Assembly: GCF_010994275.1 (NCBI RefSeq) | Contig: NZ_WMCD01000003.1 | Span: 124,001 to 188,000, forward strand | Source of the DNA: Cyclobacterium jeungdonense | GTDB lineage: Bacteria > Bacteroidota > Bacteroidia > Cytophagales > Cyclobacteriaceae | Direction of reading: 5' to 3' | DNA length: 64,000 nucleotides | Shown: piece by piece, positions 55,219 to 63,973 of the stretch | Position numbering within the stretch: position 1 is the stretch's first letter | Layout of the letters: every line of letters starts with the position of its first letter | Notes under the pieces: model-generated | What the model saw: the letters and a program-made list of their open reading frames with translations, nothing else | Told to the model about the DNA's origin: nothing | The model's database searches: none | Position numbers and translations under genes: made by a program

Positions 55219-57168
55219 TTACTCGGTGATTTCTATCACCTTAAATTCGGTTCGCCGGTTTATCTGGTGCTCTTCCTCCGTTTGGGCATTTTCGATAATC
55301 AGCTGCTGCTCGCCGTAACCCCTGGCTTCCAGTCTGGAAGGATCGATACCTTGGGAGACAATGTATTCTACCGCTGATTCAGCCCTTCTTTGAGACAGGT
55401 CTTCGTTATAGGCATCGCTTGCCCGTGCATCGGTGTGGCTGCTTAGCTCTATACGTATTCCGGGATTGTCTTTCAGGATTTTAACCAGTTTATCCAGTTC
55501 CTGTGCCGCATCCGGCCTGATTTCCGCCTTGTCCAGATCATAGTAAATGTTCTCCAAGACGATGGCCCTTTCCAAAACCAACTGTTCCAGAACGATGGTA
55601 GTATCCAGCGTAATATTGGTTACATCCTGGATGAGGTCCTCTGGCGCGGGCGTTTTGCCAACTGTGCTGTAGGGTATGCTCTGCGTAAAATAGCCAGTTT
55701 TGGAGGCAATCATGGTGTATTCTTTTTCAGGCTCTAACGGGAATCGTAGTCTACCGCTCTGGCTGGAGAAATTACCATCGATGGTCTGGTTGTTGTCATC
55801 ATACAAAACTACCCGGGTTTGCGGGAGTACCTGCTCTTCCCCATTCTCCAATCGTTCTTTGGTGACCACATTCAGCAATACGTTGACCACCTTGGGGGCA
55901 GGTGTCATGTCTTTGAAATAATAAATATCATCGTCTCCTTTACCTCCAGATCTGTTGGAGGTAAGGTAGCCCTCCTCGGGATAATCGGTGAAAAAAATTC
56001 CAAAATCATCGGCAATGGAATTAAAATTAGGACCGAGGTTCCTAACCGTAATCGAACCGTTTTCCTCTTTGGCTACAAACAGGTCCAATTTTCCGTAACC
56101 CGGATGCCCGTCGGAGGAAAAATAGAATTCGCCGTTAGGAAGCGGTCTGGGAAATAGTTCATTACCGGGGGTATTGATTTCAGGCCCCATATTAACCACA
56201 TTACCAAAATCGCCATTCGCGAGCTTAGTGGACCGATACAGGTCGATGCCGCCATATCCTTCGGGTCTGTTGGAGGCAAAGTAGAGGGTGTCTCCGCTTG
56301 CACTGAACGCTGGGGTCGAGTTCCAGTATTCGGGTTCTCCATTGACGGGCATAAAGATAGGTTCGGTAAAACCTCCTCCTCTGAAATAGGAGGCAAAAAG
56401 GCTTACCTCCGGAATGACACTTTTAGAGGCAGCATTTCCCCTGGCATAGATAATGGTATTTCCATCAGGGCTGATGGCGATTGCACCCTGGTTTAATCCG
56501 GTTTCATTTTGAAATTCTGGTAGGGTTTGTACATTTTGCACATCCACATTGATGCCCTCTGCTCTGGCCCTGAATAATCGGGTGTATCCCTGACCAGTAG
56601 CCGGATAGAGATCTCCGGCTCCTCTCGAACTGGTAAAATACAGGTAGTTTTCACTCAGCACAGGTGCGTAATCAATCCCTGAAGTATTGAGCAATTCGTA
56701 ATTTTCCAGTTCGTGGTTGGGCCAGATGGGTTCAATTTCAGAAAGGGCATCAATATTTTTAACCTCTTTTTCTGCAAGAGCGATTTTTTCGTCGTCCATG
56801 GTCAGGGTTTTGGCCGCCTCAAAGGCAACTCTGGCCGAATCGTATTCCCCTTTCCCCTTCAGGCTTTTTCCTTTGTAATACTCACTTTCAAAAGTGGCAT
56901 TATTTTCAGAAACCTTTTCGTAATACGTTGCTGCTTTTTCGATGCGGTTAGAAAGCCGGTAGCTCTCTGCTATAAAAAGATTTGCCTCGTTGTTTTCCGG
57001 CTCCTTCTCTAATAATTTCGAAAATGTACTGATAGCCATCTGGTATTCCCCAGCGCTAAATTGGTTTTGGGCTTTTTGTTGCAGACTGGTACAGGATAAC
57101 TGGAGTAAAACCACAATCAGGGGTAGCCAGAAAACGGGGTAAAGGACAGAAGACGTTGCTTTTTTCAT
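55219..57168 (-). CDS. OmpA-family protein with TPR and WD40/PD40-like repeats
   Basis: Start taken at ATG 57168 (MKKATSSVLYPV), 649 residues with a lipoprotein-like leader (VVLLQLSCTSL, lipobox Cys near 27). TPR-like repeats (about 30-130), then PD40-type propeller repeats (AISPDGNTIIYARG, YFASNRPEGYGGIDLYRS, FYFSSDGHPGYGKLDLF), a carboxypeptidase-like domain and an OmpA-like peptidoglycan-binding C-terminus (IRIELSSHTDARASDAYN, SQRRAESAVEYI). This is the layout of PorE/gliding-related OmpA proteins that tie outer-membrane machines to the wall in Bacteroidota. A possible link to secretion or gliding is inferred. Confidence 0.9.
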   Translation of the reverse strand: MKKATSSVLYPVFWLPLIVVLLQLSCTSLQQKAQNQFSAGEYQMAISTFSKLLEKEPENNEANLFIAESYRLSNRIEKAATYYEKVSENNATFESEYYKGKSLKGKGEYDSARVAFEAAKTLTMDDEKIALAEKEVKNIDALSEIEPIWPNHELENYELLNTSGIDYAPVLSENYLYFTSSRGAGDLYPATGQGYTRLFRARAEGINVDVQNVQTLPEFQNETGLNQGAIAISPDGNTIIYARGNAASKSVIPEVSLFASYFRGGGFTEPIFMPVNGEPEYWNSTPAFSASGDTLYFASNRPEGYGGIDLYRSTKLANGDFGNVVNMGPEINTPGNELFPRPLPNGEFYFSSDGHPGYGKLDLFVAKEENGSITVRNLGPNFNSIADDFGIFFTDYPEEGYLTSNRSGGKGDDDIYYFKDMTPAPKVVNVLLNVVTKERLENGEEQVLPQTRVVLYDDNNQTIDGNFSSQSGRLRFPLEPEKEYTMIASKTGYFTQSIPYSTVGKTPAPEDLIQDVTNITLDTTIVLEQLVLERAIVLENIYYDLDKAEIRPDAAQELDKLVKILKDNPGIRIELSSHTDARASDAYNEDLSQRRAESAVEYIVSQGIDPSRLEARGYGEQQLIIENAQTEEEHQINRRTEFKVIEITE

Positions 57169-57191
57169 ACGAAATGAGTTCCCTTGCGAAA

Positions 57192-57680
57192 TTAGTGGGC
57201 AAAATATTTTTTCAACCAACTGGACTCAGCCGGTATCAGCCATTCATTATTCAAATCTGCTATTTTATTGACGCTGGGGTTGAATACCTTACTGCCAGGC
57301 TGCAATTGACCTTCCTGTATATGTGTTTTGATCTCCGGCAAAAATGCCACATTGACACCCGACTCGCTCAAGTACGACACTTTGCCGCTATCCAATAGTT
57401 TGATGGAAAGCTGGGTTTCGATTTCTCTTAGCACCCGAATCGAACTATCGATGGAGCAACCGCTGGCTCCCAGCTGGCCTTCATCCACAGCCAGCACTAT
57501 AAATTGGTCGAATTTGATGTCAAAAGAAGTAGGCATCGGTGAACCGTGGGTGTTCCATTGATTACAGAAACTGACCAATTTGGAAATGATCCAGGTTTTT
57601 TCTTCCTCCTTAAAAGGTCTATTTGCCTGGTATACCCATACTCTAGCTTCTTCCGACATTTCTTCAAAAGGTACGTACAT
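57192..57680 (-). CDS. Conserved hypothetical protein (162 aa) of Bacteroidota
   Basis: 162 residues, without signal or membrane segment. Features are RVWVYQANRPF, IISKLVSFCNQWNTHGSPM, FDQFIVLAVDEGQLGASGCSIDSS. Database entries of this family are sometimes called ABC transporter ATPase, but there is no Walker motif here and I do not support that name. It lies 23 bp upstream of the OmpA-type gene on the same strand. Function unknown. Confidence 0.78.
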   Translation of the reverse strand: MYVPFEEMSEEARVWVYQANRPFKEEEKTWIISKLVSFCNQWNTHGSPMPTSFDIKFDQFIVLAVDEGQLGASGCSIDSSIRVLREIETQLSIKLLDSGKVSYLSESGVNVAFLPEIKTHIQEGQLQPGSKVFNPSVNKIADLNNEWLIPAESSWLKKYFAH

Positions 57681-57856
57681 GCCTGATTTTCTTTAATTTA
57701 GTTGTTAACGTTTACTATAGACCCTGCCCGTTTGGCATTTCCTGTAGGATTAAACGTAATTCGAAATTATTATGATACAAAATAGGGATTAAGATCTACT
57801 AAAAAACGCAATTAACCAAAAGAATGTTGCCTCAATGGTAACAACTCTGGTTTCGC

Positions 57857-58657
57857 TTACCCAGACAAACCCTGGTCTTTGGCTATGAGTTCCGCAAGGT
57901 CAAGGACCTGTACCTCTTTTTCCTTTTCTTTGTTTTTAACCCCATCAGCCATCATCGTCAGGCAAAATGGACAGCCCACAGCGATCGTTTTTGCTCCTGT
58001 TTCCAGGGCCTCCTCGGTTCGCTCTACATTGATGTCCTTATTACCATTCTCCGGTTCCTTAAACATTTGCGCACCTCCGGCACCGCAACAAAGACCTTTG
58101 GTACGGCACCGTTTCATCTCTACCAACTCCATGTCCAGTGCTTTGATCACATCCCGTGGCGCTTCGTATACGTTGTTCGCCCTGCCAAGGTAGCAACTGT
58201 CATGAAAGGTTATTCGTTTTCCTTTGAACGTTCCTCCTCCTTTCATCACTATTTTTCCCTCCTGAATCAGTCCCTGCAAAAACTGGGAATGGTGCATCAC
58301 CTCGTAATTTCCTCCTAGTGCGGGGTATTCATTTTTTAAGGTATTGAAGCAATGCGGGCAGGCCGTGACGATCTTTTTGACTTGATATCCATCCAGCACC
58401 TGTATGTTGCTGATGGCTTGCATTTGAAAGAGAAATTCGTTGCCTGCTCTTCGGGCGGGATCCCCGGTGCAGGTCTCTTCATCACCCAATACAGCAAAAT
58501 CGATCCCCACCTTGTTGAGAATTTTTGTAAAAGCCAGGGTTACGGCCTGATATCGTTCGTCGAAGGATCCCGCGCATCCGACCCAAAAAAGCACTTCGGG
58601 GGTTTCGCCGGTAGCGGCCTTTTGAGCCATGGTGGGAACTTGATAGGTATTACTCAT
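57857..58657 (-). CDS. (Fe-S)-binding CCG-domain protein (HdrB/GlpC-like)
   Basis: 266 residues with two CCG-type domains: FWVGCAGSFDERYQ and later LGDEETCTGDPARRAGNE with TACPHCFNTL; then FHDSCYLGRANN, LCCGAGGAQMF and VGCPFCLTMM. These cysteines bind an iron-sulfur cluster of the heterodisulfide-reductase B type. It overlaps by 8 bp the gene for a ferredoxin-type membrane subunit, so the two proteins form one electron-transfer unit (donor and acceptor unknown). Confidence 0.9.
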   Translation of the reverse strand: MSNTYQVPTMAQKAATGETPEVLFWVGCAGSFDERYQAVTLAFTKILNKVGIDFAVLGDEETCTGDPARRAGNEFLFQMQAISNIQVLDGYQVKKIVTACPHCFNTLKNEYPALGGNYEVMHHSQFLQGLIQEGKIVMKGGGTFKGKRITFHDSCYLGRANNVYEAPRDVIKALDMELVEMKRCRTKGLCCGAGGAQMFKEPENGNKDINVERTEEALETGAKTIAVGCPFCLTMMADGVKNKEKEKEVQVLDLAELIAKDQGLSG

Positions 58658-59999
58658 TATTCCTTGGTTTCTTTTCTTCCTGATTTAATTTCGATGCCCA
58701 GTTAAACCGATCGCTTGGAGCAAATTTCCAGGGGGCAAAACTGGTTTCTATGTTTTGGAACATGGCGTTCCACTGGGCAGGACTGCCACTTTCCTCCATG
58801 GAGGTGTATCTTCTCAACTCTATAATGATGGATAAAGGATCGATGTTTACCGGACAGGCTTCCACGCAGGCATTGCAACTGGTGCAAGCGTTGATTTCTT
58901 CCTGGCTGATGTAATCGCCAAGCAGCGATTTGCCATCGTCTTTTCCATCCTTTCCGGCGACTTTAGATTGGCTGATTTCCTCTGCCCTGTCCCGGGTGTC
59001 CATCATGATTTTCCGTGGAGAAAGTTTTTTCCCGGTGATGCTGGCGGGGCATTCGGCCGTGCAACGGCCGCATTCGGTGCAGGAAAAGGCATTCATGATC
59101 TGGACCCAGGAAAGGTCGGTGACATCCTTTGCGCCGAACCTACCGATTTCAGCCTGATCCGTCGCTTCGGGAGCCGCCTGTAGTCCCAGCATGGATTTCA
59201 CTTCCTGAGTGACAACTTCCATGTTCGGAATTTTACCTTTGGGATCCAGGTTGGAATACCAGGTATTGGGAAAGGCCAGAAATATGTGCAGGTGCTTGGA
59301 GTAGGTCACGTAGATGGCAAAGCCTAAAATTCCGATAATATGAAACCACCAGGCAAAGCGTTCCAAAAATAGCAGGGTAGCGCTGCTCAACCCCTCAAAA
59401 AGACCCTGGATACTATTGCTAATCCAAAGTCCTCCTAATGGAATATATCCCTCTACTCCGCGATAGGCAAGTAATTGATCAGTCGCATTCATAGTCAGGA
59501 TGGCGATCATAAGCAAGATTTCAATCCATAAAATCAGGTTGGCGTCTAATTTTGGCCAGCCCTTTAGCTCGGCCGAACTTAGTCGGGGGACTTTCATAAG
59601 ATTTCGCCGGATCAGAAAAGCGACACAGGAAATCAATACGCCCAAAGCGAGCAGTTCAAACAGATTCATGGCCAGGGTATAGAAGCCTGCCAGCGCGGAG
59701 GCAAAAATCCGGTGGGTACCGGCCAGCCCATCAATAATAAACTCCAACACCTCCAGGTTGATCACGATAAAGGAAACGTAGATAATCAGGTGTAACAAAG
59801 CAGGTCCGATTCGCTTAAACATTTTTTGTTGGCCAAAGGCTACCAGTGCCATGGTTTTCCATCGTTCCTTAGGTCGGTCTGTCCTGGGAAGCGGCTTTCC
59901 AAGCAGAATGGTCTTTCGGATATAGCTGATTCGCTTATATAAAATAAACCCTGCTGCGCCCAGAACCAATAAAAAAAGGATTTGTGGTAAACTGCTCAT
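58650..59999 (-). CDS. Membrane (Fe-S) protein: cytochrome-like N-terminus, two [4Fe-4S] clusters
   Basis: 449 residues. Five or six transmembrane helices (1 to about 260) resemble the quinone-reactive subunit of nitrate/heterodisulfide reductases (His-rich helices, e.g. ALLHLIIYVSF, FAWWFHIIGILGF). A C-terminal ferredoxin-like domain has CTECGRCTAECP and CTSCNACVEACPVN. Together with the CCG protein it probably moves electrons between the quinone pool and a cytoplasmic substrate. The genes overlap by 8 bp. Confidence 0.88.
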   Translation of the reverse strand: MSSLPQILFLLVLGAAGFILYKRISYIRKTILLGKPLPRTDRPKERWKTMALVAFGQQKMFKRIGPALLHLIIYVSFIVINLEVLEFIIDGLAGTHRIFASALAGFYTLAMNLFELLALGVLISCVAFLIRRNLMKVPRLSSAELKGWPKLDANLILWIEILLMIAILTMNATDQLLAYRGVEGYIPLGGLWISNSIQGLFEGLSSATLLFLERFAWWFHIIGILGFAIYVTYSKHLHIFLAFPNTWYSNLDPKGKIPNMEVVTQEVKSMLGLQAAPEATDQAEIGRFGAKDVTDLSWVQIMNAFSCTECGRCTAECPASITGKKLSPRKIMMDTRDRAEEISQSKVAGKDGKDDGKSLLGDYISQEEINACTSCNACVEACPVNIDPLSIIIELRRYTSMEESGSPAQWNAMFQNIETSFAPWKFAPSDRFNWASKLNQEEKKPRNNE

Positions 60000-60043
60000 A
60001 GTGAATGTATTACTCTTAGGCCTCTATTTTTTTACTAAAATCG

Positions 60044-60074
60044 TTTGTACAAAAGTAACAAATACCTACCTTTG
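60044..60074 (+). promoter_or_regulatory. Promoter of the Phe tRNA gene
   Basis: TTTG (60044-60047), 19 bases, then TACCTTTG (60067-60074): a full match to the Bacteroidota consensus, 13 bases before the tRNA. Confidence 0.8.
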
Positions 60075-60087
60075 CATCACTTTCAGC

Positions 60088-60160
60088 GGTGATGTAGCTC
60101 AGTTGGTAGAGCATCGGACTGAAAATCCGTGAGTCGGTGGTTCGAGCCCACTCATCACCA
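60088..60160 (+). tRNA. tRNA-Phe (GAA)
   Basis: 73-nt cloverleaf: acceptor stem GGTGATG/CATCACC, D arm with AGTTGGTAGA, anticodon loop CTGAAAA (anticodon GAA), T arm loop TTCGAGC, discriminator A. CCA is not encoded. A promoter precedes it and a terminator follows 3 bases later. Confidence 0.97.
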
Positions 60161-60163
60161 CTG

Positions 60164-60190
60164 GCCCTGGTTTCGACCAGGGCTTTTTTT
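60164..60190 (+). terminator. Rho-independent terminator of tRNA-Phe
   Basis: An 8-bp perfect stem (60164-60171 with 60176-60183) with a TTCG tetraloop followed by eight or more T. The rest of the gap to 60427 has no coding content. Confidence 0.92.
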
Positions 60191-60427
60191 TGCCTTTTTT
60201 TTAATATTGAAGCTATATTCGGTCCTTCGGTAGTTTTTCATTTCAGTGGCAAATTAATAAATAGTAGGGATGCATACTATTATAAACGCATTAATCAACC
60301 CGGCATAACGGCAGTTGTTCAGTTTTTCAGTACTTTATAAAAGTTGGAACCCATTTGAAAAATGGTTGCCGCAAAAAAAATTATCCAAAGTTGTAACATT
60401 TCCCTGCCAACTTCATCCTATACATGA

Positions 60428-60925
60428 ATGAGCACTTTTTTTGAAGCAACGATATGGCCGCTAAGAAATAAACTGTACCGCATGGCTTATCTCCGGACGA
60501 AAGACAGGGATGCAGCCAACGATGCCGTTCAGGAGGCCTTTTCTAAAGCTTGGGTACACCGGAACAGCCTGGAACGGATGGATAATCCAGTAGGATGGAT
60601 GGTGAAAACCCTAAAAAATCAGGTGCTGCAGCAGTTTCGTACGGAAAGCAGGATGGAAACATTGGAGGACTATGAAGATCCGATACAGGAGGAACCGGTC
60701 GAATCTCAGGCAAACAGCCACTCGGTGAAATTGGTGTTTCGCTTTTTGGAAGACTTGCCCCCTAAACAGCGGGAGGTCTTCGAACTGCGGGAAGTGGAAG
60801 GGTTGACCTATGACGAAATCGCCGGTTATCTGGAGATTTCACCCGAACAGGTTAAGGTAAACTTGCACCGGGCCAGAAAGAAACTCAGGGAATTTTTAAT
60901 GAAACGTAAGGATGATGAAAGATAG
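60428..60925 (+). CDS. ECF-type RNA polymerase sigma factor
   Basis: 165 residues. Region 2 (about 10-75) has RMAYLRTKDRDAANDAVQEAFSKAW; region 4 (about 105-160) has LPPKQREVFELREVEGLTYDEIA and VKVNLHRARKKLREFL. It directs RNA polymerase to a set of envelope or stress genes. The next gene overlaps it by 14 bp and encodes a single-pass membrane protein likely to act as its anti-sigma partner. Confidence 0.94.
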   Translation: MSTFFEATIWPLRNKLYRMAYLRTKDRDAANDAVQEAFSKAWVHRNSLERMDNPVGWMVKTLKNQVLQQFRTESRMETLEDYEDPIQEEPVESQANSHSVKLVFRFLEDLPPKQREVFELREVEGLTYDEIAGYLEISPEQVKVNLHRARKKLREFLMKRKDDER

Positions 60926-61379
60926 ATTAGACCAGTTACTGGAGAAATACTGGGAGGGAGCGAGTTCTCTGTCGGAAGAAGAAGAGATGAAAGCACTATT
61001 GGAGCAGGTGCCGGGATACGAGCAGGAAAAATCCTTTTTCCTGGGAGTAGCGGAGATCAAAAAGATAAAATCCACCCTGTCCTCTACTCCTGATTTCAGG
61101 GAGATTCCTGCTCCAGGAAAACGTGGATTTATCAAAGGATGGATGAAAATAGCCGCGACGGTGATTCTTCTTGCCGGTTTTGGGTTCTTGATTAGGCAAT
61201 ATCAGGTGCAGCAGGAAAAAGAAGCGCAGGCCCAGGCCTATTTTGAGGTCATGGAGGCCTTTAGCTTGATCCAACAGAATCTGCAAAAAGGAGAAAAGGA
61301 AATGGAGGTCATGGATGATCTCAAATATCTGAATGCACCCCACCAAATGTTCAACTTTAATGACTTGAAATATGAATAG
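60912..61379 (+). CDS. Single-pass membrane protein, putative anti-sigma partner
   Basis: 155 residues. A helical N-terminus (LEKYWEGASSLSEEEEMKALL is typical of anti-sigma-like proteins of Bacteroidota), one transmembrane helix (IAATVILLAGFGFLI, about 80-95) and a periplasmic tail with QNLQKGEKEMEVMDDLKYL. It overlaps the sigma gene and the following DUF4252 gene (8 bp), so the four genes form one operon. The anti-sigma role is inferred from order and layout. Confidence 0.75.
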   Translation: MMKDRLDQLLEKYWEGASSLSEEEEMKALLEQVPGYEQEKSFFLGVAEIKKIKSTLSSTPDFREIPAPGKRGFIKGWMKIAATVILLAGFGFLIRQYQVQQEKEAQAQAYFEVMEAFSLIQQNLQKGEKEMEVMDDLKYLNAPHQMFNFNDLKYE

Positions 61380-61908
61380 GAAATTAATAACCCTACTAAT
61401 ACCCTTGCTGCTGGTACTTGGCAGCCTTCAGGCGCAGGAAAGCGCCATTGAAAGATTCTATTCCAAGTACATGGAGGACGAGCGCTTTTCCCGGGTCTAT
61501 ATCAGTCCGAAGATGATGCAGATGGCGGGAGGTTTCCTGGATGCTAACAGCGTCGAAGGGGATGAAGATGCTGAGCAGATGCTAACCCTAATCTCCAAAG
61601 TAAAGGGAATTCGGATTTTGTCCGGCGAGCAGGTCAATGGGCTAAACATGTTTGAAGAGGCCATCGGCCTCCTTAACCGCAACAAATACGAAGAGCTGAT
61701 GGACATCAAAGACAAGGGCAGTTCTCTGAAATTTATGGTACGGGAAGAAGCGGGCCGGATCAAAGAGCTGCTGATGGTTTCGGGGACGAAGGAAGAATTT
61801 ACCCTCATGAGCATGCTGGGGGATTTTACCTACAAAGACCTGAACATGTTATCTGAAAAAACCAACCTGCCCGGTATGAAGGAATACGGGCAGGGTAATA
61901 AAGAATAA
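61372..61908 (+). CDS. DUF4252 secreted protein (first of two)
   Basis: 178 residues with a signal peptide (about 1-20, SLQA-Q). DUF4252 features: AIERFYSKYMEDERFSRVYISPKMMQM and later EEAGRIKELLMVSG. The family is found in Bacteroidota next to ECF sigma factors; its function is unknown. It overlaps the preceding gene by 8 bp. Confidence 0.85.
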   Translation: MNRKLITLLIPLLLVLGSLQAQESAIERFYSKYMEDERFSRVYISPKMMQMAGGFLDANSVEGDEDAEQMLTLISKVKGIRILSGEQVNGLNMFEEAIGLLNRNKYEELMDIKDKGSSLKFMVREEAGRIKELLMVSGTKEEFTLMSMLGDFTYKDLNMLSEKTNLPGMKEYGQGNKE

Positions 61909-61953
61909 GTTTTGAAAAATTGACGTATCGATTACACATTCAACTACACAATT

Positions 61954-62442
61954 ATGAAAAATTCACAAATCATTGTTTTCCTCTCTTTGCTGTTTTGCCT
62001 GCCGGTAAGCCTCTTTGGCCAGAGTAAAAGCGTGGACCGACTCTATAACCAATATAAAGGAGAGGAATCCTTTTTCCACCTGGATTTGGCGGGTAATTTC
62101 CTGGATTTTGCCAAAGGCTGGGATATTGATATCGAAGAAGCGAACCTGTCTGCCATTACTGAGAGCATCGATAGGGTGAAGCTCTTCAAGCTTCCGGTGA
62201 GTGGAAACCAAGCACGTTCCGATTTCAGAAAGCTGGCACAAGGACTGGAACGGGAAAACTACGAACTGATGATGGAAGCTGAAGAAAAAGACAGTGGGGT
62301 TTCGATCTACTCCCTGGGGCAGCGCAGCATGAAGGGCCTGGTGCTGCTAATTCGTTCCAACGAGGATGCCGAATACCTGGTGATAGAGCTGGAGGGGCAG
62401 TTTGACCAAAAGGCCCTGGCCAAGGTAGGGAAGGGGAGTTGA
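61954..62442 (+). CDS. DUF4252 secreted protein (second of two)
   Basis: 162 residues with a signal peptide (about 1-22, SLFG-Q). It resembles the preceding DUF4252 protein (VDRLYNQYKGEESFFHLDLAGNFLDFA, REN-YELMMEAEEKDSGVS) but is diverged, so the pair is an old tandem duplication. It closes the sigma operon; the hairpin repeats at 62460-62730 may serve as its terminator. Confidence 0.85.
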   Translation: MKNSQIIVFLSLLFCLPVSLFGQSKSVDRLYNQYKGEESFFHLDLAGNFLDFAKGWDIDIEEANLSAITESIDRVKLFKLPVSGNQARSDFRKLAQGLERENYELMMEAEEKDSGVSIYSLGQRSMKGLVLLIRSNEDAEYLVIELEGQFDQKALAKVGKGS

Positions 62443-62459
62443 TACTTTCTGCCCACTCC

Positions 62460-62730
62460 TGGAAAGGCGGGGTTAGGAAAACCGCAATCGTCTAAAACCC
62501 TTGAGGTCTTTGCGACCTCGAGGGTTTTTTTTGAGCACGTCCCGCGAAAAGACCTTCGGGGTTAGGAAAACCCCAAAGGTCAGGATGCTACTATAACCGT
62601 AGAGGTCTTTAGGACCTCTACAGTTTTTTTCGTACACGTCCCGCGAAAAGACCTTCGGGGTTGGGAAAACCCCAAAGGTCTGCGTTCTTTCCAGACCTCG
62701 GCGGTTTTATTTGTGCACGCTCCGGGAAAG
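62460..62730. repeat. Three tandem units of a hairpin-forming repeat (unit about 99 bp)
   Basis: Units at about 62460-62545, 62546-62644 and 62645-62730. Each has an imperfect palindrome around GACCTTCGGGG and CCCCAAAGGTC (degenerate in the first) and a second, GC-rich hairpin ending in a T run (62495-62532, 62596-62629) built on GAGGTCTTT/GACCTC; the third copy of the latter is decayed. The spacing of the two well-preserved copies is exactly 99 bp. It is not coding. Such elements can serve as strong terminators and are likely dispersed in the genome. Confidence 0.75.
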
Positions 62731-62818
62731 ACTCCAATGGATGGGCCTCTTATATTTGAAAGGAATTTTCAAGCCCGCCATTTTTTCGTATTTTCCTATT
62801 TCAATCATCTTTCGGCTC

Positions 62819-63973
62819 ATGAAGCAATTGCTGCTCTTCTTGGTTTTCCTGTTTTTGGTAGCTTGCGGATCCGACGATTCCTCGGGTGAGAACGGTCGAG
62901 CGCCGGATTTGAATTTTACACTGGATACGGTACGGATTGATTCCAGGGGCGAGATTCTGTTTCTGAACACTGGCTTGCGTTCCGCGGTCCTCTCGGAAGA
63001 CAAACGCTACCTTTATAACCCGAATTGGCAATCCTATGCCATCGAAAAAATCGATTTAAGTACCTTGGCATTGGAGACCTTGCTTCCATTCGAAAAAGAA
63101 GGGCCGGATGGCATTGGCGGATATTCCCTGGGATTAAGGCTGGTAGATGGGGGGCGGTTTTTGATGTCCGGGTATGGCAATCATGCCCTGTTTGACAGCA
63201 GCGGCAGAAAGCTAGCCGATGTAGGTCCGGAAACAGTTCCTGCCTTTTCATCGGAAACGGAAGAAGGGAACGTGCTGTTTCCAGTGCGATTGCCGGAGAA
63301 CCCGTCCGCCTACGCGGGGGTCTATATCATTCCGGGAGTGCGGGAGCCGCAGCTTTTGTTCTGGGATACCGAAGAACAAACGTATCGGAAAGAAAAGAAT
63401 CCTTTGTTGGAGAAATCCATGCAGTACCAAACGGACTTTGATGATGGGACCACGGCTTTATTTATAAGCGGTGGTGAATATCTGGAAGTGGTAAATAGTA
63501 AGGTTTTGCTGGGCTTAAATGCAAGTTCAGATCTTTGTATACGTGAACCGGGGCAGGAGGATTTTTATAAAAAGACCTTCGAAAATGGTTGGATTCCCCG
63601 GGAAAAGGAGACCGTCTTTCCCGAAAAAATAAACGATAGGGCCTTATTTCAAGAATTGTATAAGAAAGCGACGGAGGAAATTTCCTACCACAAGCCCATT
63701 TGGGACGAAAGTCGAAAGGTCTATTTCCGGTTTTCCTACGAGCAGGAATATGGAGTTGCCAACGCCAGTCCTTCAGACGGTCTTTTTCCGAAACCTACGA
63801 GCGCCAGCGTGTACCTCACCATCTACGATTCCGATTTCAATTTACTGAGAGAGACTGCCGTTCCAGAATTGGACCGGCCACCGCCCTACCACTTCGTCAA
63901 AGACGGCAAAATCTGGCTATTTGAGAATTTGGAAGATGAGATGGGTTTTGTAAGGTTGAGTTTTCATTTGTGA
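62819..63973 (+). CDS. DUF4221 family lipoprotein
   Basis: Start taken at ATG 62819 (MKQLLLFLVFLFLVACG), 384 residues with lipobox LVAC (Cys16). The rest has the look of DUF4221 proteins: STLALETLLPFEKEGPDGIG, LRLVDGGRFLMSGYGN and a propeller-like repeat pattern, ending LFENLEDEMGFVRLSFHL. The family occurs in Bacteroidota with unknown role. A TATATTTG box at 62751-62758 may be its -7 promoter element. Complete, ending 27 bp before the window edge. Confidence 0.8.
   Translation: MKQLLLFLVFLFLVACGSDDSSGENGRAPDLNFTLDTVRIDSRGEILFLNTGLRSAVLSEDKRYLYNPNWQSYAIEKIDLSTLALETLLPFEKEGPDGIGGYSLGLRLVDGGRFLMSGYGNHALFDSSGRKLADVGPETVPAFSSETEEGNVLFPVRLPENPSAYAGVYIIPGVREPQLLFWDTEEQTYRKEKNPLLEKSMQYQTDFDDGTTALFISGGEYLEVVNSKVLLGLNASSDLCIREPGQEDFYKKTFENGWIPREKETVFPEKINDRALFQELYKKATEEISYHKPIWDESRKVYFRFSYEQEYGVANASPSDGLFPKPTSASVYLTIYDSDFNLLRETAVPELDRPPPYHFVKDGKIWLFENLEDEMGFVRLSFHL

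Noticed and set aside
57192..57680. ABC transporter ATPase, a name often used for this family
   Set aside because: No Walker A, signature or Walker B motif is visible, so the name is not supported.
62460..62730. CRISPR-like array
   Set aside because: The repeats are about 99-bp units with internal palindromes and diverged copies, not short identical repeats with unique spacers, and no cas gene is present.
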